64,000 bases of DNA from Planctomycetaceae bacterium (GTDB lineage: Bacteria; Planctomycetota; Planctomycetia; Pirellulales; Pirellulaceae), in assembly GCA_002709225.1 (NCBI GenBank), contig PAQH01000046.1:1-64000 (forward strand). Reading direction: 5' to 3'. A program made the translations under genes and the position numbers. The notes under the pieces were generated by a model that was not told the origin of the DNA, did no database searches, and worked only from the letters and a program-made list of their open reading frames with translations. Positions 1 through 9,870 of the stretch are shown one piece after another (positions within the stretch are counted from its first letter, which is position 1; each line of letters opens with the position of its first letter).

Positions 1-1610
1 CGCACATTTTCGACCAGACGTTCGAGCAACACCTCGACTGGCGCGGACAAACAACCGCCTAGCCACTGCATCAACAAACCATTATTGAGCACCTGCGACT
101 TGGCCTCCAGAGTCTTCATCGCACCTTCACTGAAAATAATCAACGCGGTACCTGGCGGGACATTGTGTCCCTGCGAACAATACGTTGACTCCGGCTGAGT
201 GCCCAGCGGCAAACTGTCATGCGTCACGCGCCGCGCACCATTCACATCCAACAGGAAGGCCACCATTCTTCCTGCCACCGCGAACTCCAATTCGCCACTC
301 TCGGGCTCCAGCATCCCGTAAAACAGGTCGGCAAACTGGTCTCCCGCCGAAGATGTCCAGAAGGTCTGATTTACCCGGTCGACCATATCAAGCGGACGAT
401 GGCGGTAGCAACCGTGGTCTTTGACGGCGGTATGCAGCATTGCAGCGGTCAGCCCCGCCTCCACGAGTGACCCATGGGCTGCTCCCACTGTCAGCGACAA
501 CGTCCCATCTGGTACGACAGACCAGTCGTGAAACTCCCGATTCAAGCCGACCGCGGGAGAGGTCCAACCAGCAACCTGCCAGCCGTCGATTGCGGGCGCG
601 ATCGTCGGTAAACGCGACAGTTGCCAACCCACCGCATCGGTCAACTCTCGTTCCATCCGTTTGGACCGCATCCCTTCATTCAACAACACCCAGCGGTCCA
701 ATTCAGCCGCCACACGCCCGGCGGTAATTTCGACCACATTGCTGGCAACCGCATCGAAGCCCCGTGGCTCTCGGGAAAACACCCAGAGCGTCCCCAGCGG
801 TGCCGAAGGGCTGGCGATCGGCACGCAGATCGCGGATGCAAACTGCTCTTCTTCCGGCAGACGCCAATGTTTCAGCATCGCGGTATCCTCAATCACCACC
901 GCGTGCCCGACCAACGCCTCCAAATCCGCCGCCGAACCCTGCAGGGGCCGCCCAACTTCCAGCAATCGCTCCCACGGGATCTCTCCCCAAGCCGCCCGTA
1001 ACTTGAGATGGCTCGTGGCATCATCCAACAGGTATGCGGCGGCGGCCTGGCATTCGACCGCCTCCGCACCAGCTCTCAACACAGCCTGCAAAGTTTCCGC
1101 CAGGTGCTCCCGCTCATCCTGACGTGGCGTTACCGGCACGCTGGCCGCCAACTCTGCCTCCCGTTTCCAGAGTGCGCGCCGTGTCCGATGCAGTTCGCTG
1201 AGCACCTCGGCGATCGATCCGGCGAGCTGCTCAACCGCCGCCAACGATTCCCGGTCATTGGCAGCCCGCGACTGTTGCATGCCACGGATCACCAACCGTC
1301 CATTGGTATCCGAACCGTCCGCTGTGATACCCTGCTGCCACAGCGGCGAGGCCTTCTCATCCACACCGACTTGATACTCCAACTGCCATCCCAGTGCTGA
1401 GGTAAAATGCTCACAGAGCTTTTCCACGCTCGGCAGGCTGCTGATGGTGGGGGCCGGAGCTGGCTTACTTTCATTGTGTAATTTCAGATAACAGGGTGTC
1501 GTTTTACGCACGGCAGTAAACTCATGAGGAAGACCATAATGCGAACTCCGTCCGTGACCATCATCGCGGTGGACGATCGCCTGGCTTCCTTGCCCGGTAG
1601 AAGAGTACAT
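1..1610 (-). CDS. GAF domain plus SpoIIE-like phosphatase-fold regulator (partial at window edge)
   Basis: The reading frame is open to the window edge, so the C-terminus is missing. The middle (about residues 140-300) reads as a GAF sensor domain, with sequence such as SAICVPIASPSAPLGTLWVF. From about residue 345 it follows the SpoIIE/PP2C pattern: a DW..VPDGTLSLTVG strand, GLTAAMLHTAVK, a GELEFAVAGR strand and LPLGTQPES. The metal-binding acidic residues normal for the family are absent: the GD.SGHG motif reads GAAHG, and the TDG motif reads SEG. It may therefore be a non-catalytic phosphatase-fold protein acting by binding partners such as anti-sigma factors or anti-anti-sigma factors; that role is inference. 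The start is uncertain: ATG at 1610 follows an in-frame stop, GTG at 1511 is an alternative, and neither has a clear Shine-Dalgarno (SD) sequence. Confidence 0.75.
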   Translation of the reverse strand, partial: MYSSTGQGSQAIVHRDDGHGRSSHYGLPHEFTAVRKTTPCYLKLHNESKPAPAPTISSLPSVEKLCEHFTSALGWQLEYQVGVDEKASPLWQQGITADGSDTNGRLVIRGMQQSRAANDRESLAAVEQLAGSIAEVLSELHRTRRALWKREAELAASVPVTPRQDEREHLAETLQAVLRAGAEAVECQAAAAYLLDDATSHLKLRAAWGEIPWERLLEVGRPLQGSAADLEALVGHAVVIEDTAMLKHWRLPEEEQFASAICVPIASPSAPLGTLWVFSREPRGFDAVASNVVEITAGRVAAELDRWVLLNEGMRSKRMERELTDAVGWQLSRLPTIAPAIDGWQVAGWTSPAVGLNREFHDWSVVPDGTLSLTVGAAHGSLVEAGLTAAMLHTAVKDHGCYRHRPLDMVDRVNQTFWTSSAGDQFADLFYGMLEPESGELEFAVAGRMVAFLLDVNGARRVTHDSLPLGTQPESTYCSQGHNVPPGTALIIFSEGAMKTLEAKSQVLNNGLLMQWLGGCLSAPVEVLLERLVENV

Positions 1611-2152
1611 CGGCCAAAACAATCGGTTCTTGCACCGCAATCGCGCCAACGACCTGGTGGTTTACGGATACCTGACCGGTCGCCGGACCTGATCGGTTTG
1701 CAGCAACTGAGACGGCTCGCACGGACAAGTGGAACATAGGATCTTCAACCGGCAGCAAGTTTCACAACCACGACCGTTGTCCGGTGGATTTCCGCAAGTG
1801 ACGTTCAACCACCGCCGGACTGATTGCATTTGGACAGCCCGCAAAGATTCCCTACTGGACCTCACCAACTCCCCCTGTGGGCCCATTTCTTGCGTGCCCG
1901 ATAGCCACTGCAACGAAACTGGCCGCGATAAGATTCGATCCGGGGCTGAGACACCGATCACTGTCCATGGATGGACGGCGGGTTCCGACCTTGGCCGCAG
2001 AAATTCGCTTCACCGCGGAATTGACCCACGCCTGTTCAGGTTGGATACTAAGCGGCCAACCTTCGATCAAATCACGCGCCTGCCGTACCATGACACCCGC
2101 GGCCACACCCGCGGCGACACATCTCGAGCCCGTGTCACAGCAAAGGCCCACC
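1611..2152. other. Divergent intergenic region
   Basis: About 540 bases separate the divergent SpoIIE-like gene and the sulfatase. Open frames cross it on both strands, including a 58-codon minus-strand frame (1561-1737) running into the start of the SpoIIE-like gene, but none shows a recognisable domain or good ribosome site. It presumably holds the two promoters. I could not pick out a convincing promoter pair. Confidence 0.5.
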
Positions 2153-4357
2153 ATGAATGCTCCCTTTCGCGATTTCTTTTCTCGCGCTTTACCGCGGCGA
2201 CCTCGAAACGTCCTTGCTGGCAGGGCGACCGGAACCATAGCGCTGCTTACCGCGGCCTGCGGCTGGGCGACAGCCGCACCGGCAGTGGCCGCGGAGTCGC
2301 GCCCGAACATTCTGTTCATCATGTCAGACGATCACGGTTATCAGGCGATGAGCTGCTATGGCAGCCAGGTCAACCAGACGCCCAATATCGACCGGCTGGC
2401 GAAAGAGGGAATGCGTTTTGACCGGTGTTTCGTCACAAATTCGATCTGCGGACCCTGCCGGGCTGTCATCCTCACGGGCAAATACAGTCATCTCAACGGA
2501 TTTGCGCAGAACGGCCAGACATTCAATGGCGGCCAACCCAATGTAGCCAAAATGCTCCGCAAATCTGGCTACCAAACCGCGATCATCGGTAAATGGCATC
2601 TCCGTACCGAGCCAACCGGCTTTGACTACTACCACCGTCTGATCGGCCAAGGCCCCTACTACAACCCCAAAATGCGGACCAATCACGGAGAAGTGGGACC
2701 GCAAGGGTTTCGCGACATACAGCACGAGGGGTACACCACCGACATCATTACCGATCTGGCGCTCGACTGGTTGAGAGATTCTCGCGACCAGGAACGACCG
2801 TTCTTTCTGATGTATCAGCACAAGGCCCCCCATCGCAACTGGCAACCCGCGCCACGGCATCTCAACGCGTACGACGATATCACGATCGCCGAACCACCAA
2901 CACTCTTTGACAACTACGAGGGAAGAGGAACCGCGGCTCGGACACAAGAGATGACCATCGCCCGGCACCTCAACCCACACGATTTGAAACTTTCAAGACA
3001 GCGAGGCTTCTTTACACCGCAACAGCGAATGGTCTGGGATCGCGCCTATGGGCCCAAAAACGAGGCGTTCGCCGCCGCCAAACTGGAGGGCCGTGATCTC
3101 GTCCGCTGGAAATACCAACGTTACGTCAAGGACTACCTGCGTTGCATCGATGCAGTTGACGAAAATGTCGGCCGTGTGCTCGACTACCTGGATGCGTCGG
3201 GCCTGGCCAAGAACACCATCGTGATTTACACGTCGGATCAAGGATGGTATCTGGGCGAACACGGCTGGTACGACAAACGCTGGATGTATGAAGAGTCCTT
3301 CCGCACGCCTTTACTGGTGCGTTGGCCTGGTCACACACCGGCTGGGTCCACGACCACACAACTAGCGATGAACCTGGACTTCGCCGAAACGTTTCTGGAT
3401 GCGGCCGGGGAAAAGATTCCGGAGACGATGCAAGGGGAAAGTCTGGTTTCCGTCCTCGCCGGAAAACAACCAGAGCAATGGCGCAAGTCACTTTATTACC
3501 ACTACTACGAACACCCCGGTCCCCATATGGTTCACCGGCACTATGGTGTGCGCACCGATCGTTACAAGTTGATCTACTTCTACCAACTCGACGAATGGGA
3601 ACTCTACGACCTGCAGAACGATCCACGCGAACTAACCAGCGTCTATAACGATTCGTCGTATCAAGAAATTGTGACGAGTCTGAAACGCGAACTCAAGCGA
3701 CTTCGTGAACACTACCGTGACGACGGTACGGTAATCGATTTTGGCGCGCGGCGGGCTCGCAACGTCAAACCCACACTGGCTGCCAGGTTTGATTTCGGTA
3801 ATCTTGGCAATACGCGACTTCAGTACGGCAAGCTCGTTCCCGGCCGCCAGAACACAGCGGTAGAGCTCGCTGGAGCGAAACCCGCCATCCAACAGCCAAA
3901 CCGAGGAAAATTGAATCCGGCATACAAACCCATGACAATCGGAGGATGGTTCAAGACGACCGCGGCAAAGGGTGTGCTCCTGGCACAAGGCGGACAGAGT
4001 CTTGGCTATTCACTCTACCTGAAACAAGGCAAGGTCCAGTTTTCCCTGCGTCGCCAGGGCGCTCTGACCACGTTAGTCGGACCACCGGTCTCACTGAATA
4101 CCTGGCACCACGTGTCCGCCACGATCGACCGTGACGGGAAAGCTTCGCTCCGCTTGAATGGCAAGCAGATCGGCGAACCGATTGAAGCCGGCTTCATCAT
4201 TAGCCGGCCGGCTGACGGGCTTTCGATCGGCGCCGACAGCGGCTCACTCGTCGGCCCCTATGGACCGGCCAACGGGTTCCATGGTCAACTTGAGGACCTC
4301 CGCATTTACTGGGGCCCGGTCGCGGCAGATGTGCTGACAAACTGGTCCCAGCCGTAA
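2153..4357 (+). CDS. Secreted S1-family sulfatase with C-terminal LamG-like domain
   Basis: A sulfatase of about 734 residues that hydrolyses sulfate esters, probably of sulfated polysaccharides. A signal peptide covers about residues 1-47. The N-terminal metal site is [11 protein letters not shown] (Asp59, Asp60). The formylglycine motif is [15 protein letters not shown], with Cys99 as the residue to be modified; the usual C-x-P-S-R is here C-x-[19 protein letters not shown] supplies the second metal-site strand. After about residue 520 a beta-sandwich resembling the LamG/concanavalin type follows ([37 protein letters not shown]), probably carbohydrate binding. The ATG at 2153 was chosen because the signal peptide starts there, although the frame is open back to 1877. 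No dedicated maturase is adjacent. The exact substrate cannot be read from sequence. Confidence 0.9.
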   Translation: MNAPFRDFFSRALPRRPRNVLAGRATGTIALLTAACGWATAAPAVAAESRPNILFIMSDDHGYQAMSCYGSQVNQTPNIDRLAKEGMRFDRCFVTNSICGPCRAVILTGKYSHLNGFAQNGQTFNGGQPNVAKMLRKSGYQTAIIGKWHLRTEPTGFDYYHRLIGQGPYYNPKMRTNHGEVGPQGFRDIQHEGYTTDIITDLALDWLRDSRDQERPFFLMYQHKAPHRNWQPAPRHLNAYDDITIAEPPTLFDNYEGRGTAARTQEMTIARHLNPHDLKLSRQRGFFTPQQRMVWDRAYGPKNEAFAAAKLEGRDLVRWKYQRYVKDYLRCIDAVDENVGRVLDYLDASGLAKNTIVIYTSDQGWYLGEHGWYDKRWMYEESFRTPLLVRWPGHTPAGSTTTQLAMNLDFAETFLDAAGEKIPETMQGESLVSVLAGKQPEQWRKSLYYHYYEHPGPHMVHRHYGVRTDRYKLIYFYQLDEWELYDLQNDPRELTSVYNDSSYQEIVTSLKRELKRLREHYRDDGTVIDFGARRARNVKPTLAARFDFGNLGNTRLQYGKLVPGRQNTAVELAGAKPAIQQPNRGKLNPAYKPMTIGGWFKTTAAKGVLLAQGGQSLGYSLYLKQGKVQFSLRRQGALTTLVGPPVSLNTWHHVSATIDRDGKASLRLNGKQIGEPIEAGFIISRPADGLSIGADSGSLVGPYGPANGFHGQLEDLRIYWGPVAADVLTNWSQP

Positions 4358-4407
4358 CACAACACGGTACCGATTCGCCAACTCCCCCTGCAAACCGCCA
4401 AACTGGC

Positions 4408-6732
4408 TCAGTGCCAAAGACCATAGAGTAGGATATTGATCGCGATCCGGGCGGCGTCATCGTGAGCATACCCACGGCACTGCAGCGATGCCTGGTTCTC
4501 TAACGCGCAGCTGAGATCGTACGGTGAAAACACCACCGCGACCCGCCCATCAATTTCCAGTGCTTCCAACAGCGGAGACGTTGTCCTCAGCCTCGCCTCA
4601 AGAGGGTCATCCGCGCCACGCACCTGTGGGTCGCGAAGGGTCACTTTACGGACGTCATAACCACGAAACTCCGGCGTTAACAGCGGATGCGCGGCTGGAA
4701 TGCGACGCACTTCTTGCTCCGGAAATAACCTTCGCATCTCGCGCCGAAAGGATGAAGCAAACTCAGCACTAGCGCAGATCGCATCCGCAAACAGAAAGCC
4801 ACCCTGCTGGAGAAACCGACGCATTGCTTGCCGCTCGCGCGAGCTCCACTGGAATGTGCGGCGACCGTGCATAAAGACAATCGGGTAGTCGAACAACTGT
4901 CGGTCACCGGGTGACAACAACAAGGGCGTTTCACTTACCAGGCGTACTTTTCTCTGCTGCCGCGCAGCACGCATCAGATTTCCCAGGGCACGTGGTGCAT
5001 CATCGGCACCTCCCGCATGATTCAGCTTGGGAACCTGCAACGTCCCGCGCGCGACCTTGTTGGACACATCGGCACTGAGCGCCAGCTGGGGACGATCCAA
5101 TTTCGCTCGCAACTGGCGATTGGTAGCGTAAGCGACCACATTCTCACCGATGCGTAAACAAGCCTCTATTTCGTCCTGCACTGCCTGTGGATAATCGACT
5201 TCTCGGACGCCGGGGCTCAACTCCCAGTACGCCGAAAGACTGTCTGGGCAGTACACCACGCTGGTACGACAGCATGCATTCACACCATATAGCTCGCGTA
5301 CCTGTTTGACTTGGACATCTGCAAACCAGATTGGATGATCCACGGGCAATGGCGTCAGTGGGTTCTCCGGAAAAAGCTCTTGCATTAACGCACGGAAAGA
5401 GCGGTCAAACTCCTTGCCGTGCTTACACGACTCGGCAAGGATAAATCCACCCTGATTCACATAATCACGCAAGTTGCGTTTCTGTTCCTGATCCAGTTCA
5501 AACGCGTCTCGTCCACTCCAAAATAACACTGGCGATTGCATCAGGTCCTGCAACGAGGCGACCTTAATGTCCATCGTCTGCCAGGTCAATTCTTGCTTCC
5601 ACCGTGCCTCCACCCGTCTCGTCAGATTCGGAATGCCAGACCGGTGACGATCCCAGTTGATGCCTTCCCCGTACCGCAACTTCGAAACTAGCAACGGCCG
5701 CCGCCCTTTAGAGAGAAACAACAGCGCCAGTGAAGTACCAATCGGCCCTCGCGACTCGGCTTTGTCCAACCCTTTCCACTGCCCAGACAGCTCATTCTGG
5801 ACTTTCACCAGCTTTTCCGCTCCTGCGCGGAACCAGTCATGCCGCCCGATAAACCGGTTGCCTGACAACCGACCCACACGCTCTACCGCATACAGGTAAT
5901 AGAGCAGCCAGGCACGATTCACCCCTCCTTGCTCCTGCGCTCCCGGATTGTAATGCACCGAAAATTTATCTCCCAACCACTGCAATCCGCGTTCAATGGC
6001 ATCGTGCTCCTGCTGGTCCGCACAACACTCGACCCTGCCCTCAACCACTCTCGCATCGGCCTGACTGCGACTCCCGTGACAAATCAACAGCGAACCGATT
6101 CCGGCACAGGTCATACTTCCCGACGGCGGCAAGAACTTCGAGTAACCCCAGGCGCCATCCGCGCGCTGCAAGCGCCGCCAGTACTCCAGAGAGCGTTGCC
6201 AAATCGCGGGCTGCACCACAATGTCCAAGCGTTCCGCCTCATGGAGTGCCAGTAACGCGAATTGCGTGTTGGAAGGGTCCCCATTGCCACCACGTCCGTA
6301 ATTCCATGCTCCCGACCGATCGCCATCAGTCACCTGCACGCTTTCCAGCCAACGCACATTCTTAACAATTTGCAGGCGGTCCTGGGTTGGCGTCGCCCGA
6401 CAAAACACCATGGTTTGCAGAGCGGTCGAATAGACGGTGCGGGGCTGATTGAATTGCCGAAGATATCCGAGCGCCGCCCGCATCGCCGGGTCATCCGTGG
6501 TTACCCCTGCGTTCAGTAGCGCCAACGCCGCCAGTGAAGAAACCCCATACGGTTCCAGCAGAATTTCAGACCAACCGCCCGTGGTTTCATTCTGCTCGCG
6601 GCGGAGAAACCGAATCCCCTTACGAATCGCCTCGCGGACCTCTCGATCCGTCAATGGGGCACCCTGCAACGGCCCCAATACCCCGCTAGCAACGATGGCC
6701 AGCAACGCCCAACAGACCACTCGACAGCGCAT
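4408..6732 (-). CDS. Exported squalene-cyclase-like toroid protein with two DUF4159 domains
   Basis: A 774-residue protein. A signal peptide (MRCRVVCWALLAIVASGVLG) is followed by an alpha/alpha-toroid with prenyltransferase/squalene-oxidase-like repeats (about residues 30-330; GAWNYGRGG, GAWGYSKF). Two copies of a DUF4159-type domain follow, at about 340-500 (VLFWSGRDAFELDQEQKRNL) and about 560-774 (PIVFMHGRRTFQWSSRERQAM). Both share the pattern hydrophobic strand, then a helix ending in QGGF(I/L)(L/F)A(E/D). The DxDD acid of true squalene-hopene cyclases is not apparent, so an enzymatic cyclase role is unlikely. The ATG at 6732 has a strong SD (AGGAGAT). It lies divergent to a moxR gene. DUF4159 proteins often sit near MoxR/DUF58 genes in planctomycetes (family knowledge), so a shared envelope function is possible. 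Confidence 0.8.
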   Translation of the reverse strand: MRCRVVCWALLAIVASGVLGPLQGAPLTDREVREAIRKGIRFLRREQNETTGGWSEILLEPYGVSSLAALALLNAGVTTDDPAMRAALGYLRQFNQPRTVYSTALQTMVFCRATPTQDRLQIVKNVRWLESVQVTDGDRSGAWNYGRGGNGDPSNTQFALLALHEAERLDIVVQPAIWQRSLEYWRRLQRADGAWGYSKFLPPSGSMTCAGIGSLLICHGSRSQADARVVEGRVECCADQQEHDAIERGLQWLGDKFSVHYNPGAQEQGGVNRAWLLYYLYAVERVGRLSGNRFIGRHDWFRAGAEKLVKVQNELSGQWKGLDKAESRGPIGTSLALLFLSKGRRPLLVSKLRYGEGINWDRHRSGIPNLTRRVEARWKQELTWQTMDIKVASLQDLMQSPVLFWSGRDAFELDQEQKRNLRDYVNQGGFILAESCKHGKEFDRSFRALMQELFPENPLTPLPVDHPIWFADVQVKQVRELYGVNACCRTSVVYCPDSLSAYWELSPGVREVDYPQAVQDEIEACLRIGENVVAYATNRQLRAKLDRPQLALSADVSNKVARGTLQVPKLNHAGGADDAPRALGNLMRAARQQRKVRLVSETPLLLSPGDRQLFDYPIVFMHGRRTFQWSSRERQAMRRFLQQGGFLFADAICASAEFASSFRREMRRLFPEQEVRRIPAAHPLLTPEFRGYDVRKVTLRDPQVRGADDPLEARLRTTSPLLEALEIDGRVAVVFSPYDLSCALENQASLQCRGYAHDDAARIAINILLYGLWH

Positions 6733-7102
6733 GGTTTTGATCTCCTGTCTCAATCCTCGGCGACAGCCCCCGCCGACTTCGAGTAAATCTCCCGCCTTTG
6801 TCGGCAACCGCTCCCCAACAGCTCGCTAATATCTCTCCAGCTTTCCCGAAGCCAGATCCGGACCAAATTGCATGCGAGCTCATCCAGTCATGCCTACTCC
6901 GCAATCCTCCCCAAATCCCCTAGCATCTCGCCGTAAACAGCGCGATTGTGAGATCACGCTTGCATCGATAAAATCGACGCGCCGCACTGGTCAACCGACT
7001 CGAGCGCAGCGAACCACTGTCGCACGCCCCGGTTGACACCGGCCCTGTTTGCGACGGAATTTCTATTACTCAGCAGCACGCCCCACCATCAAGGCACTAC
7101 CC
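6733..7102. other. Divergent intergenic region between DUF4159 gene and moxR
   Basis: About 370 bases with only short overlapping frames and no recognisable product. It must carry the promoters of both flanking genes. I see no strong -35/-10 pair or inverted repeat. Confidence 0.4.
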
Positions 7103-8155
7103 GTGGCAACCAGGCAACCGCGAAGTTTGGGCGACACCCTGCAGGAATTCAGTCAGCGTCGTGCGTTGATGCAACAGGAACTGCAGAAAGTCATTATCGG
7201 CCAACACGACGTCATCGAACAGCTGTTCGCTGCGATCTTTACACGAGGGCACTGCCTACTGGAAGGTGTTCCTGGTCTTGCCAAGACGCTCATGGTCAGC
7301 AGTTTGTCGCACATTCTCGATGTCCAATTCAAACGCATCCAGTTCACTCCGGATCTCATGCCCTCGGACATTACTGGCACCAATCTGCTCGACGAAGATG
7401 AGCAGGGCCGCCGCGAGTTCCGGTTCGTCGAAGGCCCCATCTTTTCCAATATTCTCCTGGCAGACGAAATCAACCGGACGCCGCCCAAAACGCAGGCAGC
7501 CCTGTTACAAGCCATGCAAGAACGCGAAGTCACGGTTGGTCGCAGCACGTACCAGTTACCCGTTCCTTTTTTCACGATTGCGACACAGAACCCAATCGAG
7601 CAGGAAGGAACGTACCCGCTCCCCGAAGCGCAACTGGACCGCTTCATGTTTAATATCAAGGTCGGCTATCCAACCGCGGACGAAGAGGAACAAATCCTTT
7701 CAGTGACCGCACGGCAAGAAAAAACGGAAGTCCGCAAGGTCCTTTCGGCCAAAGCCATCGTGAACCTGCAAAAACTAGTCAGTTCGGTGGCCGTAAGTGA
7801 ATACGTTGTAAAATACGTCTCGCGTCTGGTCCGCGCTACACGGCCGCAAGACGAATCGGCACCAGAGTTCGTACGGGAGTTAGTCGACTGGGGTGCCGGG
7901 CCGCGGGCGGGCCAATTCCTGATCAATGGTGGCAAGGCGTTGGCTGCCATGGACGGCCGATTCTCAGTCGCACTCGACGACATTCGCAAAGTCGCCGAAC
8001 CGGTTCTCAGGCACCGAGTCAGCACCAACTTTCAAGCCCAAGCGGAAGGCCTCGATACAGAGGGAATTATCGCCCGCCTGCTGGCAGAGATTCCCGAACC
8101 TGAAGTTGCCAAATACTCCCCCGCCACTCCCCCGCCTCCCCCACCGGAACGTTGA
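7103..8155 (+). CDS. MoxR-family AAA+ ATPase
   Basis: A MoxR-type AAA+ ATPase, a cytoplasmic chaperone that typically acts on vWA-domain partners. Walker A is GVPGLAKT, Walker B is LLADEINRTPPKTQAALLQAMQE, sensor 1 is ATQNPIEQEGTYPLPEAQLDRF, and a lid domain with WGAGPRAGQ follows. The length of about 350 residues is normal. The frame is open from a TTG at 7049, but GTG 7103 is preferred because an AAGG stretch precedes it. No DUF58 gene follows: the next gene is convergent, so this copy stands alone, unlike the second moxR at 53166. The divergent DUF4159 gene is the only candidate partner nearby. The C-terminus ends in a proline-rich tail. Confidence 0.88.
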   Translation: MATRQPRSLGDTLQEFSQRRALMQQELQKVIIGQHDVIEQLFAAIFTRGHCLLEGVPGLAKTLMVSSLSHILDVQFKRIQFTPDLMPSDITGTNLLDEDEQGRREFRFVEGPIFSNILLADEINRTPPKTQAALLQAMQEREVTVGRSTYQLPVPFFTIATQNPIEQEGTYPLPEAQLDRFMFNIKVGYPTADEEEQILSVTARQEKTEVRKVLSAKAIVNLQKLVSSVAVSEYVVKYVSRLVRATRPQDESAPEFVRELVDWGAGPRAGQFLINGGKALAAMDGRFSVALDDIRKVAEPVLRHRVSTNFQAQAEGLDTEGIIARLLAEIPEPEVAKYSPATPPPPPPER

Positions 8156-8192
8156 AGCTTGCGTGGCGCATCCGGCCAACGCAACCGTGTCC

Positions 8193-9719
8193 TTAAGCCA
8201 ACCCATACAGTGGCTCCAATTTACCCCGCAAATGAGCCATCAAAGGCTCGTGCGAGAGTGGTTTCCCAGACACCTCTGTGGCCAGTTCCATTGCTGGATA
8301 GCACTGACCATGCTGGTATATCTTCTCACCAAGCCATGCCCGGAGCGGTCCAAACTCACCCGCGGCCAGCATCGGCTGTAGATCTCCCAGCGCCGCTTCG
8401 GCTGCCTGGAAAAACTGGGCGGCGTACAGATTACCGAGCGCATAAGTAGGAAAGTACCCGATCGCCGCGGAACTCCAATGAATGTCTTGCAAGACACCGT
8501 CTGCATGGTTCGGCGACTCAACTCCCAAATACTCTCGATACTTTTCATTCCAAGCTGCGGGTAAATCCTCGACCACGAGCGTCCCATTGATTAATGCCTG
8601 CTCTAGTTCGAAACGAATGATGATATGCAGGTTGTAGGTCGCTTCGTCTGCTTCAACCCGAATCAACGACGGCCGCACCGTATTCACCGCACTGACAAAC
8701 TCATCGAGCTCCACTGCGCCGAGCGCGGCCCCAAATGCTTCCCGGGCCTGTGGGTAAAAGTGCTGCCAGAAAGCGTGGCTGCGCCCCACCAGATTCTCCC
8801 ACAACCTCGATTGCGATTCATGAATCCCGAGCGAACAGTACATCCCCGGAGGCAACCCGAATTGTTCCGACGGCAAGCCTTGTTCGTAAATCCCATGCCC
8901 CGCCTCATGCAGGATGCCAAAAAACGCCGTCGAGAAAAACTGCGAGTCATACCGCGTAGTAATACGAGAATCACACGGCCCTAACGTAGTACAAAAAGGG
9001 TGGTGGGTTACATCTAGCCTGCCCCGCGAGAAATCAAAGCCAATTTCTGTCGCCGCGTGCTTGCCAAATTTCTCCTGAACATCGATCGGAAATTCACCGT
9101 GAAGGCAATCCGTCGTCGGAACTCGATCGCTGGATCGAATCGCCATCAGCAACGGGACCAACTCCTCCCGTAACGCCGCGAAGACCGCCGTCAGCTGCGT
9201 GGTAGTTGCGTCCGGCTCGTATTCATCAACTAACGCATCGTAAGCGCAGCCCGTATAACCAACTGCCGCTGCTTCCTGACGTTTGAGATCGACAATCTGC
9301 TCCAACAAGGGTTGGAATGTCTGAAAATCATCGTTTTTCCGGGCCGCCACCCAAGCCTGTTGCCCAAGGATGCTCTGCCGAGAAATGGCCTCCACCAGGG
9401 CGGGCGGAATCCTCGTCTGTCGATCAAAGTCGCGCTGCAAACAACGCACCGTAGTCGCTTCGGCGCTATGGGAAGATGCCATTAAGTCGGTCGCTGACAA
9501 CTCTTGCAGCCAGTCACCAATACGGGGATCCGTCCGCCGTCCATGTATGATCCGAGACAACACTGTGATTTGCTCGGCGCGGTAGGGCCCTGCCGCGGTA
9601 GGCATGATCGTCCGCTCGTCCCATTCAAGCAGGGCGCGGATCGTTACCAGTCGAGCTGTCTCCACTACATGCTCACACAGCTGCGTATACGTTGTGATGG
9701 CTTCCGACGTTTGCGACAT
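8193..9719 (-). CDS. M32-family metallocarboxypeptidase
   Basis: A 508-residue cytosolic M32 (thermostable carboxypeptidase 1) family enzyme that removes C-terminal amino acids. Family marks are the zinc site HEAGH in FFGILHEAGHGIYEQGLP, the downstream IHESQSRLWENLVGRS with the third zinc ligand Glu, HPFCTTLGPCDSRITTRY with the family HPF motif, and a C-terminal IRFELEQALINGTL segment. Length matches the family (about 500). The ATG at 9719 is preceded by AAGGAACTGAGGT, which supports this start. It is convergent with moxR and leaves a gap of only 37 bases. Likely a single-gene unit for peptide turnover. Confidence 0.95.
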   Translation of the reverse strand: MSQTSEAITTYTQLCEHVVETARLVTIRALLEWDERTIMPTAAGPYRAEQITVLSRIIHGRRTDPRIGDWLQELSATDLMASSHSAEATTVRCLQRDFDRQTRIPPALVEAISRQSILGQQAWVAARKNDDFQTFQPLLEQIVDLKRQEAAAVGYTGCAYDALVDEYEPDATTTQLTAVFAALREELVPLLMAIRSSDRVPTTDCLHGEFPIDVQEKFGKHAATEIGFDFSRGRLDVTHHPFCTTLGPCDSRITTRYDSQFFSTAFFGILHEAGHGIYEQGLPSEQFGLPPGMYCSLGIHESQSRLWENLVGRSHAFWQHFYPQAREAFGAALGAVELDEFVSAVNTVRPSLIRVEADEATYNLHIIIRFELEQALINGTLVVEDLPAAWNEKYREYLGVESPNHADGVLQDIHWSSAAIGYFPTYALGNLYAAQFFQAAEAALGDLQPMLAAGEFGPLRAWLGEKIYQHGQCYPAMELATEVSGKPLSHEPLMAHLRGKLEPLYGLA

Positions 9720-9870
9720 ACCTCAGTTCCTTCGTGATATTATGGTGAACATACACACCTGTTTCCGGGCGGGCGGCTCGGCAAACTCAAACCTGTGGCG
9801 ACGACTGCCTCACTGCAAGGCAAGACACTGCTGCTCGACGTTTACACTTTCAGAACAGAATTCCCTCCGC

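Noticed and set aside
1561-1758. Minus-strand frame of 65 codons at the start of the SpoIIE-like gene
   Set aside because: Protein-like but no recognisable domain; it overlaps the start of the SpoIIE-like gene. A frameshift joining them could not be shown, so it is left within the intergenic description.
1852-2322. Minus-strand frame of 156 codons antisense to the sulfatase start
   Set aside because: Its composition reflects the antisense of the sulfatase signal region and upstream DNA; no domain and no SD.
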